A DNA stretch of 64,000 nt, taken from contig NZ_NBZW01000007.1 in assembly GCF_002379085.1 (NCBI RefSeq), positions 82,859 through 146,858 of the forward strand, given 5' to 3'. Source of the DNA: Polaromonas sp. AET17H-212 (GTDB lineage Bacteria; Pseudomonadota; Gammaproteobacteria; Burkholderiales; Burkholderiaceae_C). This document shows positions 1 to 11,250 of the stretch, piece after piece. Position numbers and translations under genes: made by a program. The notes beneath the pieces were generated by a model. The model did not search any database and was not told the origin of the DNA. It saw only the letters and a list, made by a program, of their open reading frames with translations. Numbering within the stretch: the first letter of the stretch is position 1; each line of letters opens with the position of its first letter.

Positions 1-300
1 GAGCGGCGGATACGCGCCTTCAACCCCTTCCCGGGCGCGGCGAGTGCCCTGGGCGGCGACACGGTCAAGTTCTGGCAGGCCGTGGTGGTGCCCGGTGTCC
101 AGCGACCGGAAGCGGCCGCGCCGGGCCAGATTCTCGCCGTCAGCCCGGACGGCGTGGACGTGGCGACGGGTGACGGCGTGTTGCGCGCCACCCGGCTGCA
201 GAAGCCCGGTGGCAAGCCGCTGGATGCCGCCGAGTTCGTCCGTGGTTTTGCGCTGCAGCCCGGCATGGTTTTTCAGGCCAGTCCGGAGAAGCGCGCTTGA
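1..300 (+). CDS. fmt: Methionyl-tRNA formyltransferase, C-terminal part (5' end outside window)
   Basis: The reading frame is open from base 1 and ends at 298-300, giving the last 99 residues. The text RIRAFNPFPGA, followed by a beta-rich domain with PGQILAV and ending in a RLQKPGGKPLDAAEF segment, matches the C-terminal tRNA-binding domain of Met-tRNA formyltransferase, the cytoplasmic enzyme that formylates initiator Met-tRNA with 10-formyl-THF. The catalytic N-terminal domain lies upstream of the window. The TGA stop overlaps the TTG start of azlC, so the two are probably cotranscribed and translationally coupled. Confidence 0.85.
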   Translation, partial: ERRIRAFNPFPGAASALGGDTVKFWQAVVVPGVQRPEAAAPGQILAVSPDGVDVATGDGVLRATRLQKPGGKPLDAAEFVRGFALQPGMVFQASPEKRA

Positions 301-1046
301 CGGCCCCGCTGTTCCGGCATCCCGAGTTTCGCCAGGGCATGCGCGACATGGCGTCCGCCGCCGCCGGCACGGCCGCCTGGGGCCTGATGACCGGTGTGGC
401 CATGGTCAAGTCGGGGATGAGCCTGTTTGAGGCGGTGCTGATGGGGGTGATCGTGTTTGCCGGCAGCTCGCAGCTTGCGGCCGTTCCGCTGATTCTTGCC
501 GGCGCGCCCCTGTGGGTGATTCTGGCCACTGCGGCCTGTGTCAATCTGCGTTTTGTCGTGTTCAGCGCCCATCTGCGGCCTTACCTCATGCACCAGCCAC
601 TCTGGCGGCGCCTGGCCAGCGGCTATTTCACGGCCGATCTCAGTTATGTGATGTTCACCAACCGCCACCCGCATCCGGTGCCGCCTGACGACAAGGAGGC
701 GTTGCGTGCCCAGGAGGCCTACCTGGCCGGAAACTGCGCCCTGACCTGGCTCAGTTGGGTGGTGCCCAGTCTGCTGGGCATTGCGCTGGCCAATGCGATT
801 CCGCTGTCCTGGGGGCTGGGTTTCGCCGGCATCCTGGCCTTGCTCGGGGTCATGTGTTCGCTGGCAAGCAGCCGCCTGCGTGTGGTGTCCGCCGGGGTGG
901 CCGGCGCGGCGGCGGTGGCGGCCTTTGCCCTGCCGCTCAAGCTCAACATCCTGGTCGCGATTGCCGCAGCGGTGGCGGTCTGCCTGATGCTGGAAAAACC
1001 TGCAGCGCCCCCGGCGCCGTTGCCCACGACGAAGGGGGCGGCATGA
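297..1046 (+). CDS. azlC: AzlC-family branched-chain amino acid exporter, large subunit
   Basis: A 249-residue, strongly hydrophobic protein with several predicted membrane spans and the AzlC-type N-terminus (FRQGMRDMAS, then AAWGLMTGVAMVKSGMS). With AzlD it is expected to form an inner-membrane exporter for branched-chain amino acids or analogues; the family assignment is from sequence pattern, the substrate is inference. The chosen start is TTG at 297, overlapping the fmt stop (TTGA); an internal ATG at 339 would cut into the conserved N-terminus. The stop overlaps the azlD start (ATGA), indicating a coupled pair. Confidence 0.85.
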   Translation: MTAPLFRHPEFRQGMRDMASAAAGTAAWGLMTGVAMVKSGMSLFEAVLMGVIVFAGSSQLAAVPLILAGAPLWVILATAACVNLRFVVFSAHLRPYLMHQPLWRRLASGYFTADLSYVMFTNRHPHPVPPDDKEALRAQEAYLAGNCALTWLSWVVPSLLGIALANAIPLSWGLGFAGILALLGVMCSLASSRLRVVSAGVAGAAAVAAFALPLKLNILVAIAAAVAVCLMLEKPAAPPAPLPTTKGAA

Positions 1047-1372
1047 CCGATGCCTGGACCGTGCTCACCATCGTTGGACTGGCGCTGGTCACGGTGATCA
1101 CGCGCTCGTTTTTCTTCATGTCCAGCAAGCCCTGGAGCCTGCCGCCCTGGGTGCAACGCGGCCTGCACTATGCGCCGATCGCGGCCCTGGCGGCCGTCAT
1201 CATTCCCGAGATCGTGATGACGCAGGGGCAGCTTATCGGCACCTGGCGGGACGCCCGCCTGTTTGCCGCACTGGCCGGCGTGGCCTGGTTTGTCTGGCGC
1301 CGCGGCGTGCTGGGCACCATCATCGCCGGCATGGCGGTCTACCTGCCCCTGCACATCGGACTGGGCTGGTGA
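1043..1372 (+). CDS. azlD: AzlD-family branched-chain amino acid exporter, small subunit
   Basis: A 109-residue membrane protein with about four hydrophobic segments, typical of the small AzlD subunit that pairs with AzlC. The ATG at 1043 overlaps the azlC stop by four bases. The segment VITRSFFFMSSKPW near the N-terminus and YAPIAALAAVIIPE in the middle are characteristic of AzlD. The stop at 1370-1372 is followed within five bases by a dispersed GC-rich repeat (family B), which may act as transcript end structure. Confidence 0.85.
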   Translation: MTDAWTVLTIVGLALVTVITRSFFFMSSKPWSLPPWVQRGLHYAPIAALAAVIIPEIVMTQGQLIGTWRDARLFAALAGVAWFVWRRGVLGTIIAGMAVYLPLHIGLGW

Positions 1373-1377
1373 AACTG

Positions 1378-1472
1378 GCCCCCACGGTCACTCACTGCGT
1401 GTAGCTCCCTGCCCCCCGGGGGGGCCGCTGCGCCTGCGGCCCGGCACAGCCGGTTCCGCGGCCCCGGCTTGA
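1378..1472 (-). repeat. Dispersed GC-rich repeat, family B, copy 1
   Basis: Read on the minus strand this stretch contains a G/C block (CCCCCCCGGGGGGCAG), the core CTACACGCAGTG and the end CGTGGGGGCC. The same blocks in the same order occur on the plus strand at 51551-51637 inside atzF. This copy is intergenic between azlD and pgk. The long G/C inverted repeat could fold into a hairpin in RNA. I regard it as a mobile or REP-like intergenic repeat; the function is unknown. Confidence 0.7.
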
Positions 1473-1565
1473 ACGGAGCTGCCTTGGTAGCACACGGCCG
1501 CCGCGGGCGCGCACCTACAATTTGAGGCTTGGGCGTGTTGACCCAACCCTTCACTGCGAGCTTTC

Positions 1566-2759
1566 ATGAACTTCATCCGCTTCTCCGATCTGTGCGCTCA
1601 GGGCCTTGTCAAGGGCCGGCGTGTCTTCATTCGCGCCGACCTGAATGTGCCGCAGGACGACCGTGGTCACATCACCGAGGACACCCGCATCCGCGCCTCG
1701 ATTCCCTGCATCCAGCTGGCGCTGGACGCCGGCGCCGCGGTGATGGTGACCTCGCATCTGGGCCGGCCGACCGAAGGGCAGTTCAAGCCCGAAGACTCGC
1801 TCGCGCCGGTGGCCAAGCGTCTGGGCGAACTGATGCAGCGCGAGGTGCCGCTGAAGTCCGGCTGGGTTGACGGCGTGGACGTGGCGCCCGGCCAGCTTGT
1901 GCTGCTGGAGAACTGCCGCGTCAACCCCGGTGAGAAAAAGAACAACGAGGCGCTGGCCCGCAAGATGGCCGCACTCTGCGATATTTTTGTGCACGACGCC
2001 TTCGGCACGGCGCATCGCGCCGAGGCCTCGACCTACGGCATCGCCCAGTTTGCCAAAGTGGCCTGCGCCGGTCCGCTGCTGGCGGCCGAAATGGATGCGA
2101 TCTCCAAGGCCCTGGCCAACCCGAAGCGCCCGCTGGTGGCCATCGTGGCCGGCAGCAAGGTATCGACCAAGCTGACCATCCTGAAGGCGCTGGCCGGCAA
2201 GGTGGACCAGCTGATCGTCGGGGGCGGGATTGCCAACACCTTCATGCTGGCCAACGGCCTGCCCATCGGCAAAAGCCTGGCCGAGCGCGAATTGCTCGAC
2301 GAAGCCCGGGCGGTGATGGCGGCCATGAAGGCGCGCGGCGCCGAGGTGCCGGTGCCGACCGACGTGGTGACCGCCAAGAGCTTCAGTGCCGACGCGCCCG
2401 CCACCGTCAAGGCGGCCACCGAGGTGGCGGACGACGACCTGATCCTGGACATCGGCCCGCAAACCGCGAAAAAGCTGGCCGATCAGTTGATGGCCGCCGG
2501 CACCATTGTCTGGAACGGCCCGGTGGGCGTGTTCGAATTTGCCGCCTTCGAGGGCGGCACGAAAGCAATTGCGCAGGCGATTGCCGCCAGCCCCGCCTTC
2601 AGCATTGCCGGTGGCGGCGACACGCTGGCCGCCATTGCCAAATACGGGATTGAAAAAGACGTGGGCTACATCTCCACCGGCGGCGGCGCCTTTCTCGAAG
2701 TGCTGGAAGGCAAGACCCTGCCGGCTTTCGAGATTCTGCAGAAGCGGGCGGCAGGCTGA
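1566..2759 (+). CDS. pgk: Phosphoglycerate kinase
   Basis: A 397-residue protein of normal family length catalysing 1,3-bisphosphoglycerate + ADP to 3-phosphoglycerate + ATP in glycolysis. Visible signatures: RADLNVPQD near residue 23 (substrate loop), [17 protein letters not shown] in the middle and the C-terminal nucleotide loop [11 protein letters not shown] plus STGGGAFLE. It stands upstream of pyk and 3.5 kb from fba, so three glycolytic genes are loosely grouped. About 95 bases of non-repeat sequence separate it from the repeat downstream of azlD and should contain its promoter. Confidence 0.97.
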   Translation: MNFIRFSDLCAQGLVKGRRVFIRADLNVPQDDRGHITEDTRIRASIPCIQLALDAGAAVMVTSHLGRPTEGQFKPEDSLAPVAKRLGELMQREVPLKSGWVDGVDVAPGQLVLLENCRVNPGEKKNNEALARKMAALCDIFVHDAFGTAHRAEASTYGIAQFAKVACAGPLLAAEMDAISKALANPKRPLVAIVAGSKVSTKLTILKALAGKVDQLIVGGGIANTFMLANGLPIGKSLAERELLDEARAVMAAMKARGAEVPVPTDVVTAKSFSADAPATVKAATEVADDDLILDIGPQTAKKLADQLMAAGTIVWNGPVGVFEFAAFEGGTKAIAQAIAASPAFSIAGGGDTLAAIAKYGIEKDVGYISTGGGAFLEVLEGKTLPAFEILQKRAAG

Positions 2760-2773
2760 ATCGGTGCGACATC

Positions 2774-2800
2774 TGCTATTAAAAGCATAGCTGTATTCGC
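2774..2800 (+). repeat. Dispersed repeat family A, head-only copy
   Basis: The sequence TGCTATTAAAAGCATAGCTG followed by TATTCGC matches the head of repeat family A (TGCTAT, seven variable bases, ATAGCTG) but the conserved tail (GGGCTGGAAGGC-like) is not recognisable afterwards. It lies in the pgk-pyk intergenic region. It is the weakest of the copies I list and could be a decayed remnant. Confidence 0.45.
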
Positions 2801-2917
2801 AATAGAAATTACACCTGGCCGGTTGCACATCGCGGCCGGGCCTGCGCGGCGCGCCCGGTGTACCCGGCCTGTAACCGGTTCCGTGTGAGAATCGTCAGTA
2901 AATTACAGGAGACATCC

Positions 2918-4351
2918 ATGCCACGCCGCGCCACCAAAATTGTTGCCACCCTGGGCCCCGCCTCGAGCGATCCGGCGCTGCTTGAAAAAATGATACGGGC
3001 GGGCGTCAACGTGGTGCGCCTCAATTTCAGCCATGGCACGGCGCAGGACCACATCGACCGGGCCGGTCTGGTGCGCGAGGCGGCCCAGCGCGCCGGCCGC
3101 GAGGTGGCGATCATGGCCGACCTGCAGGGGCCGAAGATCCGCGTCGGCAAATTCGCCGAAGGCAAGGTCCTGCTGGAGGCCGGCGCCAAGTTCGTGCTCG
3201 ATGCCTCGCGGACCGAGCTGGGCGATATCAAGGGTGTGGGGCTGGACTACAAGGAATTGCCGCGTGACGTGTGCGCCGGCGACATCCTGCTGCTCAACGA
3301 TGGCCTGATCGTGCTGACCGTGGATGCGGTGCGCTCTGAAGAGGTGCAGACCACCGTCAAGGTAGGCGGTGTCCTGTCCAACAACAAGGGCATCAACAAA
3401 AAGGGTGGCGGCCTGACGGCGCCGGCCTTGACCGCCAAGGACATGGAGGACATCAAGACCGCCATGAGTTTCCAGGCCGACTATGTGGCCGTGAGTTTCC
3501 CGCAGAATGCCACCGACATGGAAATGGCGCGCCAGCTCTGCAATGTGGCCGCCGCGCCCTACAAACACAAGCCCGGCCTGATTGCCAAGATCGAACGCGC
3601 CGAAGCCATTCCCAACCTGGAAGACATCCTGCGGGTCAGCGACGGCATCATGGTCGCGCGCGGTGACCTGGCGATTGAGGTGGGCAACGCCGCCGTGCCG
3701 GCGCTGCAAAAACGCATGATCAAGATGGCCCGCGCCATGGACAAACTCGTCATCACCGCCACGCAGATGATGGAAAGCATGATCCTCAACCCGGTGCCGA
3801 CGCGCGCCGAGGTCAGCGACGTGGCCAATGCCGTGCTCGACGGGACCGACGCCGTGATGCTGAGCGCAGAAACAGCCGCCGGCAATTACCCGCTCGAGAC
3901 CATCGAGGAAATGGCCAACATCTGCCTGGAAGCGGAAAAAGCCGAATACGCGGCGCTGGACGCCGACTTCAGCGGCAAGACCTTCACACGCATCGACCAG
4001 TCGATCGCCATGGGGGCGCTGTTCACGGCCCACCATCTGGGCGCCAAGGCCATCGTGGCGCTGACCGACAGCGGCTCCACGCCGCTGTGGATGAGCCGCC
4101 ACGACATCCGTGTCCCGATCTACGCGCTCACACCGCGTCTGGCGACGCAGCGCAAGATGGCGCTCTACCGCAATGTGCGCCCGCTGCTGATGGACACCAG
4201 CGCCGACCGCGACACGGCGCTGGAACAGGCCGAAGGGCACCTGCTGCGCCGCGACATCGTGCAAAGCGGGGACGTGTATGCCATCACCTGCGGCGAACCC
4301 ATGGGTGCCCCTGGCGGCACCAACATGCTCAAGATCTGCCGCGTGGCCTGA
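2918..4351 (+). CDS. pyk: Pyruvate kinase
   Basis: A 477-residue enzyme converting PEP + ADP to pyruvate + ATP. Seen: the start MPRRATKIVATLGPAS, the NFSHG loop, the signature LIAKIERAEAIPNL containing the catalytic Lys, MVARGDLAIEVG and TATQMMESM. The start at 2918 is chosen because an AGGAG ribosome site lies at 2907-2911 and the protein then begins as in other pyruvate kinases; the frame stays open upstream but without conserved sequence. A GC-rich hairpin without T tract follows the stop. Confidence 0.96.
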   Translation: MPRRATKIVATLGPASSDPALLEKMIRAGVNVVRLNFSHGTAQDHIDRAGLVREAAQRAGREVAIMADLQGPKIRVGKFAEGKVLLEAGAKFVLDASRTELGDIKGVGLDYKELPRDVCAGDILLLNDGLIVLTVDAVRSEEVQTTVKVGGVLSNNKGINKKGGGLTAPALTAKDMEDIKTAMSFQADYVAVSFPQNATDMEMARQLCNVAAAPYKHKPGLIAKIERAEAIPNLEDILRVSDGIMVARGDLAIEVGNAAVPALQKRMIKMARAMDKLVITATQMMESMILNPVPTRAEVSDVANAVLDGTDAVMLSAETAAGNYPLETIEEMANICLEAEKAEYAALDADFSGKTFTRIDQSIAMGALFTAHHLGAKAIVALTDSGSTPLWMSRHDIRVPIYALTPRLATQRKMALYRNVRPLLMDTSADRDTALEQAEGHLLRRDIVQSGDVYAITCGEPMGAPGGTNMLKICRVA

Positions 4352-4366
4352 GCGGGCGGGTCCTTG

Positions 4367-4393
4367 GGGCGGCCGGCCCGGGCACGGCCGCCC
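4367..4393 (+). terminator. GC-rich hairpin after pyk
   Basis: A perfect nine-base inverted repeat GGGCGGCCG / CGGCCGCCC with a nine-base loop lies 15 bases after the pyk stop. There is no T tract, so it is not a classical intrinsic terminator; it may protect the 3' end or pause polymerase. Confidence 0.35.
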
Positions 4394-4444
4394 AGCCGGT
4401 GCCGGTTGAATCCATGGCCGCCGGGCCTGCGTATCCCTGGTTCA

Positions 4445-5323
4445 ATGCACACCACGGATATCCCTTTGCCAAGACGCTCGCTGCTGGCCATGCTGCCCGC
4501 GCTGCTCACTGCCTGCTCGGCAGTGGACCTGCTCAACGCCACCGTTTCCACCGACACCTACCGGCGCACCCAGGGCCTGCCTTATGGCGACCACCCGCGC
4601 CAGCGGCTGGACGTCTATCAGCCTGTTGACGGCACCGGCCAGGCGCCAATGGTGGTGTTTTTTTATGGCGGCAGCTGGTCTTCGGGTGAACGCGCCGACT
4701 ACCGCTTTGTCGGGGAGGCGCTGGCAGCCAGCGGCATTGTGGCGGTGATCGCCGACTACCGCCTGAGCCCCGCCTTCCCCTACCCGGCTTTTGTTCAGGA
4801 CAGTGCGCGCGCCGTGGGCTGGGCGGTGGCGCATGGGGCCGCGCATGGCGCCGATCCCGACCGGATTTTTGTGATGGGACATAGCGCCGGTGCCTACAAC
4901 GCGGCCATGGTGGCGCTGGATCCGCGCTGGCTGGCCGCCGAGGGGCTGAAGCCCTCGCGCCTGGCGGGATGGATAGGCCTGGCCGGTCCCTACGATTTCC
5001 TGCCGATCGGCGATCGCCAGACCCAGGTGGCCTTTGACTGGCCGCGCACGCCGGTCGACAGCCAGCCGTTGTTCCATGCCTCGCCGGCGTCGCCGCCGGC
5101 CTTGCTGCTGGCGCCCGCCGCCGATAGCGTGGTCAATTCCCGGCGCAGCACCGTGGCCCTGGCCCGGCGGCTCCAGAGCAGTGGCGTGTATGTGGAGTCT
5201 GCGCTGTTTGACGGCGTCAGCCACGTCACCCTGGTGGCCTCCCTGGCCTCGGTTCTCAGAGGCCGGGCGCCTGTGCTTGAGCGTGTCTCGGCTTTTGTGA
5301 AGTCAGTCGGGCCAGCCAGGTGA
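4445..5323 (+). CDS. Alpha/beta-hydrolase esterase, predicted lipoprotein
   Basis: A 292-residue protein. The N-terminus has a signal segment with a lipobox (LLTACSAV), so it is probably an outer- or inner-membrane lipoprotein. It carries the HSL-like oxyanion motif VFFYGGSW, the nucleophile elbow GHSAG, and a late DGVSHVT segment that offers the catalytic His. This fits a carboxylesterase of the BD-FAE/HSL group; the substrate is unknown. The start at 4445 is chosen because it places the signal sequence at the N-terminus. Its 3' end overlaps the convergent PAP2 gene by 68 bases. Confidence 0.8.
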   Translation: MHTTDIPLPRRSLLAMLPALLTACSAVDLLNATVSTDTYRRTQGLPYGDHPRQRLDVYQPVDGTGQAPMVVFFYGGSWSSGERADYRFVGEALAASGIVAVIADYRLSPAFPYPAFVQDSARAVGWAVAHGAAHGADPDRIFVMGHSAGAYNAAMVALDPRWLAAEGLKPSRLAGWIGLAGPYDFLPIGDRQTQVAFDWPRTPVDSQPLFHASPASPPALLLAPAADSVVNSRRSTVALARRLQSSGVYVESALFDGVSHVTLVASLASVLRGRAPVLERVSAFVKSVGPAR

Positions 5324-6005
5324 AGCCGAGGTCCAGCCCGGCAGCGCTGGCCCAGCAGAACCAGGCGGTCCAGAAGGTGTGGCTCATGTAGTGGGCGCCG
5401 CGCACCTGTTGCGCCAGTCCCAGCAGCAGGCCGGCCAGCATGGAGCCCAGCAACCAGCGGCGAGCCGTGGTCGGCAGGGCATGCCGGAACGCAAAAAAAC
5501 CGCCGACAAAGGCAAAACCCGCGGAGGCGTGACCGGCCGGAAAGCAGCCACCGTCACCGCCGTCCCTGACGCCCCAGGCCCAATGTGAAACATGGCTGGC
5601 CACGCCGCCGAATTCCTGCAGGCTCCAGGGGCAACTGCTGTGGCTGTGCAGCTTGATGTTGGACACCACCAGCAACGCCAATAGCGTGGTCAGGGCCAGC
5701 TGGGCGCGGCGCGGGGCGGGCAGCCGCCGCAGGGTACCGACGGGCCGGGCGATGCCAAGCAGCAGCGCCCCTTCGAGCAACCAGGGCAGCGGGCGCATAT
5801 CGTCGTGCAGCACGTCGCGCCAGAACCAGTGGTTTTCGAGGGCAAAACCGCTGGCGGACCCAAACCAGCGCGCCAGGGTCAGGTCCAGTCCCGAAGCATC
5901 CCAGGCCAGCAGGAGAAGAAAGCTGGCCAGGGACAAGAAAAGAAGACGTGACGGGCTGGAAGCGGCTGGGCTGCGGGAGGCGTTCATCTGGGGTGGGTGG
6001 TGCAA
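5256..6005 (-). CDS. PAP2-family membrane phosphatase
   Basis: A 249-residue integral membrane protein with about six hydrophobic segments. The three PAP2 motifs are visible in relaxed form: SNIKLHSHSSCPW, CFPAGHASAGF (the PSGH motif with Ala for Ser) and RGAHYMSHTFWTAW (R-x5-H). Such enzymes dephosphorylate lipid phosphates such as undecaprenyl pyrophosphate, phosphatidylglycerol phosphate or lipid A. Which one applies here cannot be told. The ATG at 5985 (MNASRS) is an alternative start. The gene ends inside the 3' end of the convergent esterase gene. Confidence 0.8.
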   Translation of the reverse strand: MHHPPQMNASRSPAASSPSRLLFLSLASFLLLLAWDASGLDLTLARWFGSASGFALENHWFWRDVLHDDMRPLPWLLEGALLLGIARPVGTLRRLPAPRRAQLALTTLLALLVVSNIKLHSHSSCPWSLQEFGGVASHVSHWAWGVRDGGDGGCFPAGHASAGFAFVGGFFAFRHALPTTARRWLLGSMLAGLLLGLAQQVRGAHYMSHTFWTAWFCWASAAGLDLGFTWLARLTSQKPRHAQAQAPGL

Positions 6006-6172
6006 GAAGGACCGACGATAGCCCTGTCCGCCTTAAATCAGGCTTAATCCCCGCGCGACGGTCCGCGTCGGGCTTGTCCTACGCCTTTGCCCCTTCCAGG
6101 CTGACGCAGGAAGGCCTTCGAGAGGCCGCCCAAGGGTTTCGCGGGACGACATGGCGGGTAAAATGAAAGAAG

Positions 6173-6189
6173 TTACCGGTCAGTTACCG
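6173..6189 (+). promoter_or_regulatory. Direct repeat upstream of fba
   Basis: TTACCG occurs at 6173 and again at 6184, exactly 11 bases apart (one helical turn), 32-48 bases before the fba start and just downstream of a TAAAAT element at 6160. The phasing is what one sees for dimeric activator or repressor sites, but no regulator is identified. Confidence 0.3.
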
Positions 6190-6220
6190 AATCCGTTCAA
6201 CCTTCCTGGGGATATCTCTT

Positions 6221-7285
6221 ATGGCACTCGTTTCCATGCGCGAGCTGCTGGACCATGCGGCAGTCAACACCTACGGCATTCCAGCTTTCAACGTCAACAA
6301 CCTCGAACAAGTCCAGGCCATCATGCAGGCGGCCGACGAGGTCAATGCGCCCGTGATCATGCAGGCCAGTGCTGGCGCCCGCAAATATGCCGGCGAAGGT
6401 TTCCTCAAACACCTGATCCAGGCGGCGGTCGAGAGCTACCCGCACATCCCGGTCGTGATGCATCAGGACCACGGCCAGAGCCCGGATGTCTGCCGCGGCG
6501 CGATCAACCTCGGGTTCAGCTCGGTGATGATGGATGGCTCGCTGATGGCCGACGGCAAGACCATTGCCGACTATGACTACAACATCGACGTGACGCGCAA
6601 GGTTGTGGAGATGGCGCATGCCACCGGCGTCTCGGTCGAAGGCGAACTCGGTTGCCTCGGCAGCCTGGAAACCATGCAGGGCGACAAGGAAGACGGCCAC
6701 GGCACCGACGCGGTGATGACCCACGACCAGCTGCTGACCGACCCCGAGCAGGCCGCTGATTTTGTCAAACGCACCCAGCTCGATGCGCTGGCCATCGCGA
6801 TCGGCACCAGCCACGGCGCCTACAAGTTCACGCGCAAGCCCACCGGCGACATCCTGGCGATCGAACGCATCAAGGAAATCAACCGCCGCATCCCCAACAC
6901 CCACCTCGTCATGCACGGTTCGTCCAGCGTGCCGCAGGACCTGCTGGCCATCATCCGCCAGTACGGCGGCGACATGAAGGAAACCTATGGTGTGCCGGTC
7001 GAGGAGATCCAGAAGGCGATCAAGTTCGGTGTGCGCAAGATCAACATCGACACCGACATCCGCCTGGCCATGACCGCTGCGGTACGCAAGTTCATGGCCG
7101 AAAACCCGAGCAAATTCGATCCGCGCGAGTGGCTCAAACCCGCCACGGCGGCGGCCAAGGCCATCTGCAAGCAGCGTTACATCGAGTTCGGCTGCGAGGG
7201 CCAGGCCGGCAAGATCAAGGGCGAAGCCCTGAGTGTGGTGGCCGCCAAATACGCCAAGGGCGAGCTGGCCCAGGTGGTGCGGTAA
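6221..7285 (+). CDS. fba: Fructose-1,6-bisphosphate aldolase, class II
   Basis: A 354-residue zinc-dependent aldolase that interconverts fructose-1,6-bisphosphate with DHAP and glyceraldehyde-3-phosphate. Seen: [10 protein letters not shown] at the N-terminus, [10 protein letters not shown] (zinc His and catalytic Asp region), [17 protein letters not shown] and [10 protein letters not shown]. The length and the [11 protein letters not shown] segment match the long class IIB type also used in the Calvin cycle (CbbA), but no other cbb gene is present. A clear intrinsic terminator follows. Confidence 0.95.
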   Translation: MALVSMRELLDHAAVNTYGIPAFNVNNLEQVQAIMQAADEVNAPVIMQASAGARKYAGEGFLKHLIQAAVESYPHIPVVMHQDHGQSPDVCRGAINLGFSSVMMDGSLMADGKTIADYDYNIDVTRKVVEMAHATGVSVEGELGCLGSLETMQGDKEDGHGTDAVMTHDQLLTDPEQAADFVKRTQLDALAIAIGTSHGAYKFTRKPTGDILAIERIKEINRRIPNTHLVMHGSSSVPQDLLAIIRQYGGDMKETYGVPVEEIQKAIKFGVRKINIDTDIRLAMTAAVRKFMAENPSKFDPREWLKPATAAAKAICKQRYIEFGCEGQAGKIKGEALSVVAAKYAKGELAQVVR

Positions 7286-7323
7286 CCCGGAAAATCCTCG
7301 CCCTGCCGAACTGGCGATAATTC

Positions 7324-7352
7324 AAAGCTCGCCGCTACCGGCGGGCTTTTTT
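7324..7352 (+). terminator. Intrinsic terminator of fba
   Basis: AAGCTCGCCG, a CTA loop and CCGGCGGGCTT form a GC-rich stem followed by a run of T, 39 bases after the fba stop and just before purC. It is a classical rho-independent terminator. Confidence 0.9.
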
Positions 7353-7370
7353 ACTTTTGGCAAGCATCCC

Positions 7371-8279
7371 ATGACCTCCGCTCTCCACACCTCGGCCCTG
7401 ACCTCCCTGCCCCTGCTCGCGCGCGGCAAGGTTCGTGACAACTACGCTGTCGGCAAAGACCGGCTGCTGATGGTCGCCAGCGACCGGCTCAGCGCCTTCG
7501 ACGTCATCATGGGCGAGCCGATTCCGGGCAAAGGCGTGTTGCTCACGCAAATGGCCCTGTTCTGGTTCGACAAGCTGGGTCATGTCTGCCCGAACCACCT
7601 GACCGGCGAGGCGCCCGAAAGCGTGGTGACACCCGCCGAAGTGCCGCAGGTCACCGGCCGCTCCATGCTGGTCAAGCGCCTGAAGCCGATTCCGGTCGAG
7701 GCCGTGGTGCGCGGCTACCTGGCCGGCAGCGGCTGGAAGGAATACCAGGAGAGCCAGTCGGTATGCGGCGTGTCGCTGCCGGCCGGCCTGAAAAACGCCA
7801 GCAAGCTGCCCGAACCGATTTTCACGCCGGCGGCCAAGGCGGCGGTGGGCGAGCATGACGAAAACATCAGCTACGCGCAGATGGTCAAGGTCGTCGGCCC
7901 CGAACTGGCCGCGCAGATCCGCGACCTCAGCATCCGCATCTACAAGGAGGCGGCGGCCTTTGCGCTGACCAAGGGCATCATCATTGCCGACACCAAGTTC
8001 GAGTTCGGCCTCGACGACAACGGCACGCTGACCCTGATGGACGAGGTGCTGACGCCCGATTCCTCGCGCTACTGGCCGATCGAAGGTTACGAGCAGGCCT
8101 TCGCCGCAGGCACCAACCCGCCCAGCTACGACAAGCAGTTCGTGCGCGACTGGCTGGAACAGGCTCTGGTCAACGGCAAGCCCTGGGACAAGACGCCGCC
8201 GGCGCCGCGCGTGCCGCAGGACGTGGTCGAGAAAACCGCGGCCAAATACCAGGAAGCGCTGACCCGGCTGACAGCCTGA
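7371..8279 (+). CDS. purC: SAICAR synthetase (phosphoribosylaminoimidazole-succinocarboxamide synthase)
   Basis: A 302-residue ATP-dependent ligase of purine biosynthesis joining CAIR and aspartate. Seen: [55 protein letters not shown] and [13 protein letters not shown], all typical of the long PurC form in beta- and gammaproteobacteria. The start at 7371 follows the fba terminator; the frame is open upstream but overlaps fba. purE and purK, which often follow in relatives, are not downstream; metH is. Confidence 0.95.
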   Translation: MTSALHTSALTSLPLLARGKVRDNYAVGKDRLLMVASDRLSAFDVIMGEPIPGKGVLLTQMALFWFDKLGHVCPNHLTGEAPESVVTPAEVPQVTGRSMLVKRLKPIPVEAVVRGYLAGSGWKEYQESQSVCGVSLPAGLKNASKLPEPIFTPAAKAAVGEHDENISYAQMVKVVGPELAAQIRDLSIRIYKEAAAFALTKGIIIADTKFEFGLDDNGTLTLMDEVLTPDSSRYWPIEGYEQAFAAGTNPPSYDKQFVRDWLEQALVNGKPWDKTPPAPRVPQDVVEKTAAKYQEALTRLTA

Positions 8280-8310
8280 CCGGCGGCTTGGTTTAAAATA
8301 CCCGCATCCC

Positions 8311-8411
8311 AAGGAGCGTTGCAGCGAAACCCCGTTTCGTCAGGCTTGGGTGACAGCAGGACCCTGCGGCCTGCCTTTGCAACGGCGCTCACCTTCGATA
8401 GCCAAGGTGAG
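8311..8411 (+). promoter_or_regulatory. S-adenosylhomocysteine (SAH) riboswitch upstream of metH
   Basis: The leader has the conserved blocks of the SAH motif in order: AAGGAGCGTTGCAGCGA at 8311, CAGGCTTGGGTGACAGCAGG at 8341, then TGCAACGGCGCTCACC at 8378. GTTGC pairs with GCAAC and AGCG with CGCT. The end of the aptamer, CTCACCTT (8388-8395), is the exact complement of AAGGTGAG (8404-8411), which contains the metH ribosome site. This suggests that without SAH the ribosome site is hidden, and that SAH binding frees it, switching methionine synthase on to remove homocysteine. A CTGACA/TTTAAA promoter-like pair lies at 8268-8297. Confidence 0.88.
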
Positions 8412-8414
8412 TGA

Positions 8415-11222
<2,808 letters not shown>

Positions 11223-11250
11223 AGAAAGCGAAGAAAGAGCGGGATCCGGC

